From Bavariicoccus seileri WCC 4188 (GTDB lineage Bacteria; Bacillota; Bacilli; Lactobacillales; Aerococcaceae), in the NCBI RefSeq assembly GCF_000421665.1, contig NZ_ATXL01000008.1:1-60739 (forward strand): a DNA stretch of 60,739 bases. The letters run 5' to 3'. Under the pieces are notes generated by a model. The model ran no database searches. It saw only the letters and a list, made by a program, of their open reading frames with translations, and was not told the origin of the DNA. A program made the translations under genes and the position numbers. Position 1 is the first letter of the stretch, and each line of letters begins with the position of its first letter. Positions 34,409 through 44,810 of this stretch are shown piece after piece.

Positions 34409-34434
34409 AATTAGTTAGTAACTACTAACTAATT
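34409..34434. repeat. Perfect 11-bp inverted repeat between addB and addA
   Basis: AATTAGTTAGT and ACTAACTAATT flank a 4-nt loop. Related AGTTAGTAATTAGT copies precede it from 34388, forming a small degenerate array. There is no T-run, so it is not a classical terminator. Confidence 0.8.
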
Positions 34435-34436
34435 GG

Positions 34437-37400
34437 TTATAGCTTTTTAAAATGATCAATAGTAATATCCTTTGACTTTGGACGATAGTAATTTTTCGGT
34501 AGACTTGGATCAAATAGACTAATTGGGTAATAGATTCCCTCTTTCACTGTGTCGACAAGGGTATCCTCCAGAGGTGCTAAACTGATATCTCCTTTTAAAA
34601 TTCTTTCTGCAGCCTCTACCACCAATCTATTAGCATAAGCTAAGAGTGTGTCAAAGGATTCTTTGGATTGAACAGCGCTGTTTTTGGTGAGTTCTCCATT
34701 TTTCTTAAGTTTCGTCTTGAAAACTCTAGAAGAGTTATCTATATTTAAACGGTGATCAATGGAACACAAGACGTCTGTCTCGTTTAAGACCATACTCTCA
34801 GCTCTAAAGTCATTAAGCCGCTTCTTCAAAAATTCTTTTGCTTGATCCTCAGCGCTTAAAGTACTATAGGTATGCTCAATATAGCGACTCTTTAAAGACA
34901 CATAAGACATCCCTAACGTTTGACTCTGATTAAATTTTTTTAAGGCCACATCTAAGTAGATCAGTAGTTGTAAGTCTACGCCATCATAGATACGAGTTAA
35001 ATCAATTTTTTTACCAGAAGATTTATAATCCGACACATAGATGTAGGACTTATCTTGGAAGAAAAATCGCTCTAAACGGTCAATACGCCCTCTCAAAGTA
35101 GCGACTCCTCCGTTTGACAAGGAGTATTTTGGCGCTATAAAGGACTTATCATGTTGGTCGCCAAAAACTGTTTCAGTCATCACATCATGGGGGATCAAAT
35201 CTTGTTGTAGCTCCAATTGGGCAAATAAGACCTGAGAAATCGTTTCTTTCAATCGTTCTAACATAAAGGCAGTATAGTTATTATAATTAAAGCGACGAAT
35301 AATCGCTGGATTTACTGCTTTATTGTCAATTGACCGACTTATGACATCACTTAAGGCAGCCTTCAGGTCTTTTGGTTCTCGTGTTTCAAGTTGAAGGTCA
35401 CCACTAATAATTTCTTTCCAGAATTCGTCAAGCATGAAATGAGCAAGTGTGCCCTTTTCTAGTACTGTAGGCTCATAAGTAGGACGCTCCTGTAGCTTTA
35501 AGCCATATTTTAGAAAATAATTATAAGGATCCTTATAAAAAGATTCTAATTGTGAAACAGATAGATGCAAATTTGTGCCATACAAGTCTTGTGCAATCCG
35601 TTCTGGCAACTTTTGGGGAATATTCGACCAAGAGAAAGCTGACATAATTCTACTAATCAAGTGGTCATAACCACCAATTCTATTGAGATAAGTTAAAAAG
35701 ACTTGTCTAAATTGCATATCCCCCAAATAACGGTTTACTACCTCACTAGTTGATACGTAATTAGCTCTTGCCTTAACAGGTACCACTTCAAAAGCAGTGG
35801 CAATCTGTGTTAAATAAGGTGAGTCTTTGATTTCTTCGCCTTCTTCTCCAAACTGAAAACTACTCAAGTGTAACCGCTCACTTGCTAGTTTAAGGACTAG
35901 TGCTAGAATATAGGGCTCAGCAGCTATTTTTTGTTTAAAAGGTGGTTTCAAATCCTTATCATTAGGCATAACAGATGCTAGTGCATCACGTTCAGATTCA
36001 TTGAACAGACTTGACACTGGTGGCGACAATGGTAACACATCTTGCGTCAATCCAATTATAAATATTGCTTTTCTAGGTTGGTATTGAACTGCATCAATAG
36101 TTGTGACTACTAATTGGTCTAATCTTGTAGGTGGTAACTTATAATTGGTTCGCGAAAAAAGATCTAAGAGAATGTCAAAATAAGAAACAGTTAACTCTTT
36201 TTCAGTAGTGTGATATTGCACCATTTCAACCATAAAATCCTGCAATACCTTAAAAACCTGTTCATGGTGTTTAGACAGTTCTATCTCATTCATCTCTATT
36301 GCGACATCGCGCCAATAGTTTAATTGGTCTACAACACCATAGTCTATCAAGAATTTCTTTAGAACAGTTGCAAACTGAGACATATCCATCAGTTTACTGA
36401 ATCTTTGTCGAATGTCTGAGATCAGGTTCATGACTTGTTTATAAAAATTCTCGAGCCTTTTTATAGCTTCATCATCAAGATCAATAAGCATTTTCCTGAT
36501 TTCCTGCTCTGATACCCAATCCTCTACGATTAATGGATGCCTTTCATCAACTCCAAACCCTTCTAAAAGGATATCGAGATAATCTACCTGGGATTCAAAA
36601 GCTTTAATGATGTCTGTTTTAAGTGCTAGATTCTCACTCTGATTTAAAGTACTCGAACCCGTGTGTGTCACTTCACTGGAAATTTCCGGATAATCACAAG
36701 GGATAGAGAAAAACTGATTCCGTAAAAGAACTAGTAAATCTGATCTGGTCCAACTGGTGGTAGTGATTTTTTTTAAACTTTCAATTAAAGTAACTAACGG
36801 ATGATCAGCCATTTTTTCTGGTTCATCCCACAAGAATGGTATCTGTCCCTCTTTTAATAGTTTTGGTAGGACAAGTTTATACCGTGATAATTGTCGTGTA
36901 GCAATCAGTATATCCTTATAACGATACCCCTGCTCCTCGACTAACCCCTTGATCTCTTTCAGTACTTGAATAGCCTCTTCCTCTAAATTCAAATAATTGA
37001 CTAGGTGAATATCTTGACTCACATTGACTCGTTTCTTTTGTTCTTTGGTTGTTTCAAATATTTTAAGCCAAGTTTCCGCTAATTGAAGCTCTTCCCGATT
37101 AGTTCTAGAAGAAAAGTGATGGTATAGCGGAATATTTTCCTTTCGAGCTTCAACTAGTAAGGTTTGATATGTTCGTTTAGGAATATCATATGGATCAAAC
37201 AAGGACACATTTGAATCATTAACCATTTTTTGATCACCAGTTAAATAAATAGTAACATCATTATGACTTGCCATTGCCATAATCAATTTTATTTCTTCAG
37301 GATTGAAACGGTAAAAGTGACTGATATAAACATCAGTATTTCGCATCACTTCTTTAATCAAAGTTATAGCACGTTCTTGATATCTTTGTCGTAAACAATA

Positions 37401-37928
37401 GTTTTTAGGTAATAAGGCGTTATAGCTCTTTATAATCTTGCTTATATCTTGTAGTTTTTGCTGTAATAAAATATTTTCATGAGATGCTTTACTGTCCTGA
37501 TCCAAACTGATCAATTCATCAATCGTTAAATTACCACTCGTTAGTTCTGACATGACTTCAGATATTTTAGTGATAAAATCCGGATACTGGCTCGCATTTT
37601 TATAAATGGTCAATTCTTCTGAAACAGAATTAATAGCTTGGCTCAATAGAAGTGTCTCGGTAATACCTGAAGGAATTTCAAAATTGTAAATATCGTCATA
37701 TCTTAATAAGTACCACAAAAATCGGGAAATAGAGAATACTTTGGTATTAAAGCTTGCTGACCCCTGTTCACTTAGAGAACCAATATAATCGCGCTCAGCC
37801 TCAAATTTAATGTGTTCAGGCACTAAAATCAATTGTTTTTCCGCCGTTTCACTTCCCTTTTTGATTAGCGGTTTAATCAACCTTTGGGGGTTATCATCTA
37901 TTTCATAAAAACTAAAAATCAAACTCAT
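34437..37928 (-). CDS. addB: ATP-dependent nuclease subunit B (AddB/RexB)
   Basis: This is the partner of AddA; it supplies the second nuclease and recognises Chi-like sites. I start at ATG 37928 (MSLIFSFYEIDDN) after AAGGAG, giving 1163 residues. The C-terminal nuclease motif YVSDYKSSGKKID is present. There is no Walker A near the N-terminus, and the four Fe-S cysteines of Bacillus AddB are absent: LSVSQLESFYKDPY replaces the first, and the C-terminal cysteine cluster is missing. This matches RexB of lactic acid bacteria rather than Bacillus AddB. It probably has its own promoter after the pepT terminator. Confidence 0.92.
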   Translation of the reverse strand: MSLIFSFYEIDDNPQRLIKPLIKKGSETAEKQLILVPEHIKFEAERDYIGSLSEQGSASFNTKVFSISRFLWYLLRYDDIYNFEIPSGITETLLLSQAINSVSEELTIYKNASQYPDFITKISEVMSELTSGNLTIDELISLDQDSKASHENILLQQKLQDISKIIKSYNALLPKNYCLRQRYQERAITLIKEVMRNTDVYISHFYRFNPEEIKLIMAMASHNDVTIYLTGDQKMVNDSNVSLFDPYDIPKRTYQTLLVEARKENIPLYHHFSSRTNREELQLAETWLKIFETTKEQKKRVNVSQDIHLVNYLNLEEEAIQVLKEIKGLVEEQGYRYKDILIATRQLSRYKLVLPKLLKEGQIPFLWDEPEKMADHPLVTLIESLKKITTTSWTRSDLLVLLRNQFFSIPCDYPEISSEVTHTGSSTLNQSENLALKTDIIKAFESQVDYLDILLEGFGVDERHPLIVEDWVSEQEIRKMLIDLDDEAIKRLENFYKQVMNLISDIRQRFSKLMDMSQFATVLKKFLIDYGVVDQLNYWRDVAIEMNEIELSKHHEQVFKVLQDFMVEMVQYHTTEKELTVSYFDILLDLFSRTNYKLPPTRLDQLVVTTIDAVQYQPRKAIFIIGLTQDVLPLSPPVSSLFNESERDALASVMPNDKDLKPPFKQKIAAEPYILALVLKLASERLHLSSFQFGEEGEEIKDSPYLTQIATAFEVVPVKARANYVSTSEVVNRYLGDMQFRQVFLTYLNRIGGYDHLISRIMSAFSWSNIPQKLPERIAQDLYGTNLHLSVSQLESFYKDPYNYFLKYGLKLQERPTYEPTVLEKGTLAHFMLDEFWKEIISGDLQLETREPKDLKAALSDVISRSIDNKAVNPAIIRRFNYNNYTAFMLERLKETISQVLFAQLELQQDLIPHDVMTETVFGDQHDKSFIAPKYSLSNGGVATLRGRIDRLERFFFQDKSYIYVSDYKSSGKKIDLTRIYDGVDLQLLIYLDVALKKFNQSQTLGMSYVSLKSRYIEHTYSTLSAEDQAKEFLKKRLNDFRAESMVLNETDVLCSIDHRLNIDNSSRVFKTKLKKNGELTKNSAVQSKESFDTLLAYANRLVVEAAERILKGDISLAPLEDTLVDTVKEGIYYPISLFDPSLPKNYYRPKSKDITIDHFKKL

Positions 37929-38056
37929 AGCTTCACTCCTTATAGAAAGTCGGCTCGCATTGGACTTTAGGAAACTGTTATCTGATATTACCACTGCTTA
38001 TCTTTGCATGTTAAAAGGATTGGATAACATAAACTGTCTGACACCTTCCATTATAC

Positions 38057-38107
38057 AAAAAAAAACCGAACCATCGTTATAGATTTAGGATCTATACAAA
38101 AGTTCGG
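38057..38107 (-). terminator. Terminator downstream of pepT
   Basis: On the minus strand CCGAAC pairs with GTTCGG (38066-38071, 38102-38107), with an inner TATAGAT/ATCTATA stem, followed by nine T. A TATAAT follows at once (38050-38055, minus), so the addB promoter may abut or overlap this T-run. Confidence 0.85.
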
Positions 38108-38157
38108 ATATTTTTCGATCACTTAGAGTGAAATCGCATGGTTCTTCAGCTAGCTAT

Positions 38158-39387
38158 TTAGTCAGAAACTACTGCTTCTTGAGCAATCTGTATCAATAGT
38201 TTTGTTGCTTTTTCCATTGCTTCTAAAGACACAAATTCATAGCGTCCATGAAAATTCTCTCCACCAGCAAAAAGATTAGGAGTTAAAAGACCCATGAAAG
38301 AAATCTTTGAACCATCAGTGCCACCACGTATTGGTTCGATGATTGGTTCAATAGATAATTTTTCCATTGCTTTTCGAGCTATTTCTACGGGCAACATATC
38401 CTCTTTTATTTTATCTATCATATTGTAGTATTGATCAGCTAATTCCAAAGTAACACGATCTCCGAACACTGAATTAAGGTCCTCTGCTACTTTAATTAAA
38501 TAGTCCTTACGATACTCGAATAATGACGCACTATGGTCTCGTACAATATAAACAAGTTTAGCTTCTTCTACAGTACCTTCTACAGATACTAGATGGTAAA
38601 AACCTTCACGATCAGACGTTTTCTCTGGTACATCTAAGGATGGCAATGCGTTTTGAAATTGACGTGCAATCTCTAAAGCGTTCACCATTTTCCCTTTTGC
38701 AGTACCGGGATGAACGTTTTTCCCTTTTATCTTGATGACGGCCGAACAAGCATTGAAACACTCATACTGTAATTCACCAACAGGTCCACCATCTACTGTA
38801 TAGGCATAGTCACTTGCAAACGATTCAACATCAAAATGGTCTGCCCCTCTACCAATTTCCTCATCTGGACCAAAAGCAATTCGTATCAGGCCATGTTCAA
38901 TTTCAGGATGGTCAATTAAATAACTCATAGCCGTGATTATCTCAGCAATGCCCGCCTTATCATCAGCGCCCAACAAGGTCTTACCATCAGTCGTAATTAG
39001 TGTATCTCCCACATAATTTGATAAGTTCACAAATTCTGAAGGATCTAATACGATATTGTCTTCTTCATTCAGAATGATTGTCTTCCCATCATAATTTTTA
39101 TGAATCTGTGGTTTGATATTACGGCTTTCAAAATCTGCTGTATCCATATGCGAAATAAAGCCAATAGTCGGGACTTTCTTCTTTGTCGTAGGCAAAACAG
39201 TAGCAGTCACAAAGCCATTATCAGCATTATATGACACATCTGAAAAGTGTAGATTTTGCAATTCACCAACTAACTTTTTAGCAAATTCTACTTGCGACGG
39301 CGTGGATGGTATAGAGTGACTCGATTCATCTGAACGAGTATCTTCTTTAACGTAGGATAAAAAACGGTTTAAAAGTTCTTGCTTCAT
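38158..39387 (-). CDS. pepT: Tripeptidase PepT (M20B)
   Basis: PepT is a zinc aminopeptidase that frees the N-terminal residue from tripeptides. The start is ATG 39387 (MKQELLNRFLSYVKEDTRSDE) behind a GAGG site, giving 409 residues. Metal ligands are visible in FISHMDTADF (His, Asp), LLGADDKAGIAEI (Asp), GPDEEIGRGADHF (Glu pair), VDGGPVGE and GGTDGSKISFMGLLTPN. Length and motifs are normal. It lies at the end of the dnaG-rpoD block, 10 bp after the nif3-like gene. Confidence 0.96.
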   Translation of the reverse strand: MKQELLNRFLSYVKEDTRSDESSHSIPSTPSQVEFAKKLVGELQNLHFSDVSYNADNGFVTATVLPTTKKKVPTIGFISHMDTADFESRNIKPQIHKNYDGKTIILNEEDNIVLDPSEFVNLSNYVGDTLITTDGKTLLGADDKAGIAEIITAMSYLIDHPEIEHGLIRIAFGPDEEIGRGADHFDVESFASDYAYTVDGGPVGELQYECFNACSAVIKIKGKNVHPGTAKGKMVNALEIARQFQNALPSLDVPEKTSDREGFYHLVSVEGTVEEAKLVYIVRDHSASLFEYRKDYLIKVAEDLNSVFGDRVTLELADQYYNMIDKIKEDMLPVEIARKAMEKLSIEPIIEPIRGGTDGSKISFMGLLTPNLFAGGENFHGRYEFVSLEAMEKATKLLIQIAQEAVVSD

Positions 39388-39397
39388 ATGACAAACC

Positions 39398-40456
39398 TCA
39401 CTTTCTAAATTTAAACGGATCAGTATTAATTTGTGATGGTATAAAGTTAATTTCAAGTAATTCTGTTTGTTGTTTGAACCAATCGACCAATTTTTCTGTA
39501 ATAATATGTTCCATATAATGGCCAGGATCTACCGCATAAAACGGTAATTCCATGATATCATGGCTTGTATGATAATAGAGATCCCCAGTTATAAACAGAT
39601 CGGCCGATTTATTGTATACATCGTTATAAAAGTTGCCGCCATCACCAGCTAAAATAGCAATTTTTTTGATGGTATTAGGTACAGTTTGACCTTCAACTAA
39701 TCTGAAATCCTGCCACCCCATCTTATCAGTCATGTATGCCAAAAACTGATCAATAGCCATATCAAATGGCAACTCTCCAACTCGACCTAAGCCAAAATTC
39801 TGTGACGAAAAGTAATCTTTGGTCACATTAAACACTAGATCAGCATGGTGTTGTAACTTATGGACCCAATGGCTCATGTCTTCTAAGTAGGCTTCACTAA
39901 TTGTTGTTTGTAACCATTGAATCTCCTGTTCATCAACCCAACTAGTCCATTCAAAAGCCTCTTCATTTAAGGAGCAACGAACTGGAAAGTCTAGCTCTTC
40001 CAACTCTTCGTAGACTCTTTCAACACTGGCAGGAGCAACTTTTAAGCTAATATCATAGCGATTAAGTTGCTTTGTTGGATGAAGGATTTCTACATTGGAT
40101 AACTCTAATTTTTCGCAAAACCAATCATTCATCCCACCAGGTACAATATCCAAGTTCGTATGAGCAGAATAGACTGTAATATTATGTTTAATTAAATCAG
40201 CAATCATTTTATCATTTGGATTACTAAAATCTAACTGCTTAATTGGATGAAAAATCAAAGGATGATGGGAAAAAATGACATCTACTTTTTTTTCAATCGC
40301 TTCTTTAACAACTTCTGGTCGAACATCTAATGTTACTAATACTGACGCCACTGGACGATTTAAATCACCTATTTGGAGTCCAATGGGGTCCTTAGGCATC
40401 GCAAGAATCTCGGGGCAAGCAGTTTCGAAAATTGATATAAATTGTTTAATATTCAT
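39398..40456 (-). CDS. Nif3-like dinuclear metal centre protein (YqfO family)
   Basis: This 352-residue Nif3/YbgI-type protein carries a central insert typical of Bacillus YqfO, giving more residues than the 250-residue E. coli YbgI. It has IFSHHPLIFHP and TVYSAHTNLDI, which supply metal-binding His and Asp, and LAGDGGNFYNDVYNKSADLFITGDLYYH (split 265-295) towards the C-terminus. Function is not settled; GTP cyclohydrolase type I labels are annotation carry-over. It starts inside the end of trmK (11 bp overlap), as in B. subtilis yqfN-yqfO. Confidence 0.9.
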   Translation of the reverse strand: MNIKQFISIFETACPEILAMPKDPIGLQIGDLNRPVASVLVTLDVRPEVVKEAIEKKVDVIFSHHPLIFHPIKQLDFSNPNDKMIADLIKHNITVYSAHTNLDIVPGGMNDWFCEKLELSNVEILHPTKQLNRYDISLKVAPASVERVYEELEELDFPVRCSLNEEAFEWTSWVDEQEIQWLQTTISEAYLEDMSHWVHKLQHHADLVFNVTKDYFSSQNFGLGRVGELPFDMAIDQFLAYMTDKMGWQDFRLVEGQTVPNTIKKIAILAGDGGNFYNDVYNKSADLFITGDLYYHTSHDIMELPFYAVDPGHYMEHIITEKLVDWFKQQTELLEINFIPSQINTDPFKFRK

Positions 40457-41162
40457 TGTTCTGAATCACTTCCTTTAACCATCTGATTCGTAATTTAAAG
40501 CTCTCACGTTGAGAAGCTGCTTTATCAGATATGGGGATTTGATCAAGTATCTTCTCATAATGCTTTAAATCATGCTTCCATTTGGCTATAACACTAGGCT
40601 CTTTTGCTTTGCCTTTTAAAACTGGGCCAATAAAACAATCAAAAGAAGAATAGTCATACATTTCTCCAGACCTTTTGGCCTTTATTATCGGATAAAAATG
40701 ACTTCTCTCCTCTACAATAGTTTCATCAGTGATCACATAATTGTTAGCCATTAACCAACGCCTTACTCCTTCATCTCCAACATTAGGTTGAAGAACGAGT
40801 TGAGTAATACCTTGTAATTGGTGTTTCTTTAATCCTTCGTTTAAAATTGTGACGATCAATTCGCCACCCATACCACAAATAGTAGCACAATCGATAGGAT
40901 CATTCTCCAATAGGGGGTCGAACCCGCTACCTAACCTAATGGCTATTAACTCTTCAACCCCATAGGCTTTGACACTCGTAAGTGCATTAGCTAAAGGTCC
41001 TTCTACAACATCACACGCAATGGCGAAAGAGACAAGCTCTTGTTGTATCAAGTAAATAGGCAAAAAAGCATGATCAGTACCAATATCTATGACACCTTTA
41101 CAATTATCGAGAGTATCCGCAACAGCTTGTAATCTTTTCTTCAGGTGAATAGTTTCTGTCAT
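40446..41162 (-). CDS. trmK: tRNA (adenine22-N1)-methyltransferase TrmK
   Basis: This 238-residue Rossmann methyltransferase forms m1A22 in bacterial tRNAs. The SAM-binding block is CKGVIDIGTDHAFLPIYLI (about 19-37), followed by CDVVEGPLANA and CATICGMGGELIVTIL. QPNVGDEGVRRWLMANNY is a typical TrmK stretch. It lies 4 bp after rpoD and overlaps the nif3-like gene. The rpoD-trmK-nif3 order is the same in Bacillus, which secures the call. Confidence 0.93.
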   Translation of the reverse strand: MTETIHLKKRLQAVADTLDNCKGVIDIGTDHAFLPIYLIQQELVSFAIACDVVEGPLANALTSVKAYGVEELIAIRLGSGFDPLLENDPIDCATICGMGGELIVTILNEGLKKHQLQGITQLVLQPNVGDEGVRRWLMANNYVITDETIVEERSHFYPIIKAKRSGEMYDYSSFDCFIGPVLKGKAKEPSVIAKWKHDLKHYEKILDQIPISDKAASQRESFKLRIRWLKEVIQNNEY

Positions 41163-41166
41163 AAGC

Positions 41167-42312
41167 TTACTCTAAAAAATCACGTAATTGTTTTGAACGA
41201 CTAGGATGCTTTAACTTCCGTAATGCCTTAGCTTCAATTTGCCGTATGCGTTCACGTGTCACTCCGAATACTTTACCAACTTCTTCAAGAGTTCTAATTT
41301 CGCCACCACGATCTAATCCAAAACGTAAGCGCAAAACATTCTCTTCACGATCAGTTAATTGCTCCAGTACTTCATTCAATTGTTCTCTTAATAAAGCATA
41401 GGTCGTATGATCCGATGGACTAGTCACACCCTCGTCCTCGATGAAATCACCCAAGTGAGAATCATCTTCCTCTCCAATTGGAGTTTCTAATGATACAGGA
41501 TCTTGAGCAATTTTTAATATATCACGAACTTTTTCAGTTGGAAGATCCATTTCAGCCCCAATTTCTTCAGGTGTAGGTTCTCTTCCTAGATCTTGTAATA
41601 ATTGTCTTTGAATTCTCACGAGTTTATTGATGGTTTCAACCATATGCACAGGAATTCTGATTGTCCGTGCTTGGTCAGCAATTGCCCTTGTAATTGCTTG
41701 TCTGATCCACCAAGTTGCATAAGTAGAGAATTTGAATCCTTTCGTATGGTCAAATTTTTCAACCGCCTTCATCAAGCCCATATTTCCTTCTTGAATCAAG
41801 TCAAGAAACTGCATGCCCCTACCGACATATCTCTTGGCAATCGACACCACTAATCTCAGATTGGCTTCTGCTAATTCTTGCTTAGCTTCTGTATCCCCAT
41901 CCTTGATTCTTAATGCAAGCGCTACTTCCTCATCAGCAGTTAACAAGGGTACCCGTCCAATCTCTTTCAGGTACATTCTAACGGAATCATTGATTTTGAC
42001 CCCGGTAGGTGCTCCAGCATCCTCTGCTGTCGTTTTGCCTAAGTCATTTTCAGTTTCTTCAGTTTGCTTTTTATCAGTTTGTTTTAATTGAAAATTTGTT
42101 GGTCCACCGTCCTCATCAACGACAGCTACACCTGCATCTTCAAAACGTTGAATGAGTTTTTCTGTTTTATCAGCATCTAAGTGATAAGGGCTTGCTAATT
42201 CTTTGATCAGGTCATCATAATAAATTTGCCCAAGTAATTTTTTTTCCGCAATTATTTGTTTTGTGCGTTTTTCATAAGTTACTTGCGGCATTTGCTTTTC
42301 TTTTTGAGCCAT
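41167..42312 (-). CDS. rpoD: Primary sigma factor RpoD/SigA
   Basis: This is the housekeeping sigma factor, 381 residues. Region 1.1-like N-terminus (1-100) is followed by [15 protein letters not shown] (region 1.2), [27 protein letters not shown] (2.1-2.2, split 157-183), [19 protein letters not shown] (2.4), region 3, and [23 protein letters not shown] (4.2, split over 345-370). The ribosome-binding site AAAGGAG overlaps the last codons of dnaG, so the two are coupled. It recognises the TTGACA/TATAAT elements seen in this window. Confidence 0.98.
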   Translation of the reverse strand: MAQKEKQMPQVTYEKRTKQIIAEKKLLGQIYYDDLIKELASPYHLDADKTEKLIQRFEDAGVAVVDEDGGPTNFQLKQTDKKQTEETENDLGKTTAEDAGAPTGVKINDSVRMYLKEIGRVPLLTADEEVALALRIKDGDTEAKQELAEANLRLVVSIAKRYVGRGMQFLDLIQEGNMGLMKAVEKFDHTKGFKFSTYATWWIRQAITRAIADQARTIRIPVHMVETINKLVRIQRQLLQDLGREPTPEEIGAEMDLPTEKVRDILKIAQDPVSLETPIGEEDDSHLGDFIEDEGVTSPSDHTTYALLREQLNEVLEQLTDREENVLRLRFGLDRGGEIRTLEEVGKVFGVTRERIRQIEAKALRKLKHPSRSKQLRDFLE

Positions 42313-44160
42313 TTAAAAGTCTCCTTTTTGCTTTTGATTCATTAAGGTCATAATTTTTAGAGCAATTTGCTTACTTTTGTCTTTATCCCCACTCCTAGAG
42401 GCCTCATTTAATTCTTTTTTGAGTTTTTCAATTTGCTGAGCAACCGTAACCGAATCAACCACGGTTCGAATTAAGTCATCAAACTCTTCTCGTGTAAAAG
42501 CAAGATCAAAATCAACTAATGAAATCTCTGTTAACAATCCTCTTTCAGTTTCACTATTAAGCTTTGACAGGACAGACTTCACATCAAATGGTGCTTGTTT
42601 GTCCTGGTGAAATTCTACTAATGCCCAAAATAAATTTTGATAGTTATCAGATGGAAACGGAATGGGATCATCAGGTAAGTAAGACCATGCAATCTCTTTT
42701 GTCATTAAACGGTAGAGAATCTGTCTCTCAGCACGTTCAACTTTGCCAATCTGATCTCTTTTCATTGGCTCGATACGAACGTTTTGATATATGCGCTTGT
42801 TGTGGTTGTCTCTTTTTTCTTGACTTATAAGAGCGACAAATTCCTCTTTTAGACTATCAACTGAAATATCAAATTCTTCGGATAAAACACTAAAGTATCG
42901 GTCACGTTCTATCGGATTTGCATGTTTTAGTTCGCCCAAGAGTAACGGAATCATACTCATCAAATCATGGCTATTTGTCTTTCTAAACTGGTCTTCCAAA
43001 AATCTTTTTGAGAATTCAAAAGGTGTTTCCCTATTGTGTTGGTAAAAATTCAAGAACTGTTTAGCCCCATGTTTTTTGATATAGTCATCTGGATCACAAC
43101 CCTTAGGCCAAGGAATTACCGATATCTCAAAGTGGTTGGTTTGACGTAATAGATCAATGGCACGTTTAGTAGCTTTCATACCCGGAGTGTCACCATCATA
43201 CCCTAGAACAATACGATGTGTTAGGGATCTTAAACGATTAATCTGTGATTCAGTTAAACTCGTTCCTAATGAAGCAACAACTTGCTTGATACCAGCATCG
43301 TAAACACTGATAACATCCATATATCCTTCTAACAAAAACACTTCATTGACTTTGCGTATTTCTCTTTTAGCCAAATCGAGATTAAATAGAAAGTGCCCTT
43401 TGTTGAACAATTTAGTTTGTGGGGAATTTATATACTTTGCCTGATCGAACTGTGAATCTTCTTCTTCATCAGTTAAGGCAGGTATGATACGACCAGAGAA
43501 TGCAATAATTTCTCCTTGTTCATCTCTTAATGGAATCATCAATCTGTTTTGAAAACGTCCAATTAATTCTTTCTGATTATCAGGATCTTGAAATAATCCA
43601 GATTGAATTAGTTCTTCAGTATCAAAATTATTTTGAGACATAATCTGTCCAACCAGTGTCCGATCAGCAGGAGCAAACCCAATTTGAAACTCATCGACAG
43701 CTTTAGAAGATAACTTTCGTTGGTTCAGATAGTCCCTAGCAACTTCTCCTATTGGTGTATATTTTAGTGTGTGTTGATAAAACTGACCAGCTTTTGCAAG
43801 TGCAGCAGTTCCTACTTTTCTACGATCAGATTTGGAAGAATCATAACCGTCTTTTTGTAATTCATTTGATAACTCTAAATGTCCAAGCTCTGCCGTTTTA
43901 ATAACAGCTTCAGGGAATGACAAATTGTCACGTTCCATCAAAAATCCAAACACATTTCCGCCTCTTCCACAACTAAAACAGTGATAAATCTGTTTATCTG
44001 GAGAGACTGAAAAAGAAGGTGTTTTTTCATCATGGAAAGGACAATAGCCAAAATAATTGTTACCAGTCTTTTTTAATTCTACATAATTCTCTATTATTTG
44101 AACAATGTCAGTCTGTTCTAAAACCTCATCGATTTTTTCCTGCGGTATTAGCTTAGCCAT
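42313..44160 (-). CDS. dnaG: DNA primase DnaG
   Basis: Primase makes RNA primers for the lagging strand. The 615 residues comprise the N-terminal zinc domain (GYCPFHDEKTPSFSVSP with YHCFSCG, about 38-66), the TOPRIM core (VFLLEGYMDVISVYDAGI and GYDGDTPGMKA, residues 255-330) and the C-terminal helicase-interaction domain. Start MAKLIPQEKIDEVLEQTDI fits the family. It follows ysxC by 10 bp and ends one base before the rpoD start. Order dnaG-rpoD is the classical macromolecular-synthesis arrangement. Confidence 0.97.
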   Translation of the reverse strand: MAKLIPQEKIDEVLEQTDIVQIIENYVELKKTGNNYFGYCPFHDEKTPSFSVSPDKQIYHCFSCGRGGNVFGFLMERDNLSFPEAVIKTAELGHLELSNELQKDGYDSSKSDRRKVGTAALAKAGQFYQHTLKYTPIGEVARDYLNQRKLSSKAVDEFQIGFAPADRTLVGQIMSQNNFDTEELIQSGLFQDPDNQKELIGRFQNRLMIPLRDEQGEIIAFSGRIIPALTDEEEDSQFDQAKYINSPQTKLFNKGHFLFNLDLAKREIRKVNEVFLLEGYMDVISVYDAGIKQVVASLGTSLTESQINRLRSLTHRIVLGYDGDTPGMKATKRAIDLLRQTNHFEISVIPWPKGCDPDDYIKKHGAKQFLNFYQHNRETPFEFSKRFLEDQFRKTNSHDLMSMIPLLLGELKHANPIERDRYFSVLSEEFDISVDSLKEEFVALISQEKRDNHNKRIYQNVRIEPMKRDQIGKVERAERQILYRLMTKEIAWSYLPDDPIPFPSDNYQNLFWALVEFHQDKQAPFDVKSVLSKLNSETERGLLTEISLVDFDLAFTREEFDDLIRTVVDSVTVAQQIEKLKKELNEASRSGDKDKSKQIALKIMTLMNQKQKGDF

Positions 44161-44170
44161 GTTACTACCT

Positions 44171-44758
44171 TCACTTCTTTATCGCTTCTTCAATGACTTG
44201 CCACGCCTTATCAAAGCCTTCACCTGTAGTAGCAGAAAATAAGGTATACTCCGTATTATCTCTTATTTCTAAGGCGTTGATTGCTTGCTGTAACTGTCCT
44301 TGCCTTTTTGACTTGCTCACTTTATCCACCTTAGTGAATACAACATGAAAAGGGATGTTATAATAGATTAAGAAATTTGCCATTTGAATATCATCGCTAG
44401 TCGGCAAATGTCTAAAGTCAACTAATAGAACCACAGCTTTTACCATCTTACGAGTTGTTAAGTAATCCTCGATCATTTTGCCCCATTTTTCTCTTTCGGT
44501 TTTAGATACCTTTGCATATCCGTAACCGGGTACATCAACAAAAAAGAATAACTCATTGACCAAATAAAAATTTAACGTTTGAGTTTTTCCTGGTTTGCTA
44601 GACGTTCGTGCCAAATTTTTACGTTTTAACAATCGATTGATAAAAGATGATTTACCAACATTTGACCTGCCAGCTAAAGCAATCTCTGGCAAGAAATTTT
44701 TGGGATATTGTTTAGGTGTGACAGCTGAAATAACAATCTCTGCAAAATTAACTTTCAA
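44171..44758 (-). CDS. ysxC: Ribosome-biogenesis GTPase YsxC/EngB
   Basis: This 195-residue GTPase helps assemble the 50S subunit and is essential in Bacillus. G1 is [16 protein letters not shown] (29-44), G3 [11 protein letters not shown]4 FTKVDKV and G5 SATTGEG. The N-terminal [18 protein letters not shown] context is diagnostic. It lies after clpX and before dnaG; the clpX-ysxC pairing is common in Bacilli. Confidence 0.96.
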   Translation of the reverse strand: MKVNFAEIVISAVTPKQYPKNFLPEIALAGRSNVGKSSFINRLLKRKNLARTSSKPGKTQTLNFYLVNELFFFVDVPGYGYAKVSKTEREKWGKMIEDYLTTRKMVKAVVLLVDFRHLPTSDDIQMANFLIYYNIPFHVVFTKVDKVSKSKRQGQLQQAINALEIRDNTEYTLFSATTGEGFDKAWQVIEEAIKK

Positions 44759-44810
44759 GACTCACACCTCCCTCATTCATTTCAATATAATACTGTATCA
44801 AATCTACCAC

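Noticed and set aside
34437-37928. AddB lacks Walker A and the Fe-S cysteines of Bacillus AddB.
   Set aside because: RexB proteins of streptococci and other lactic acid bacteria, as I recall them, also lack these features, so this is a family trait rather than a novelty.
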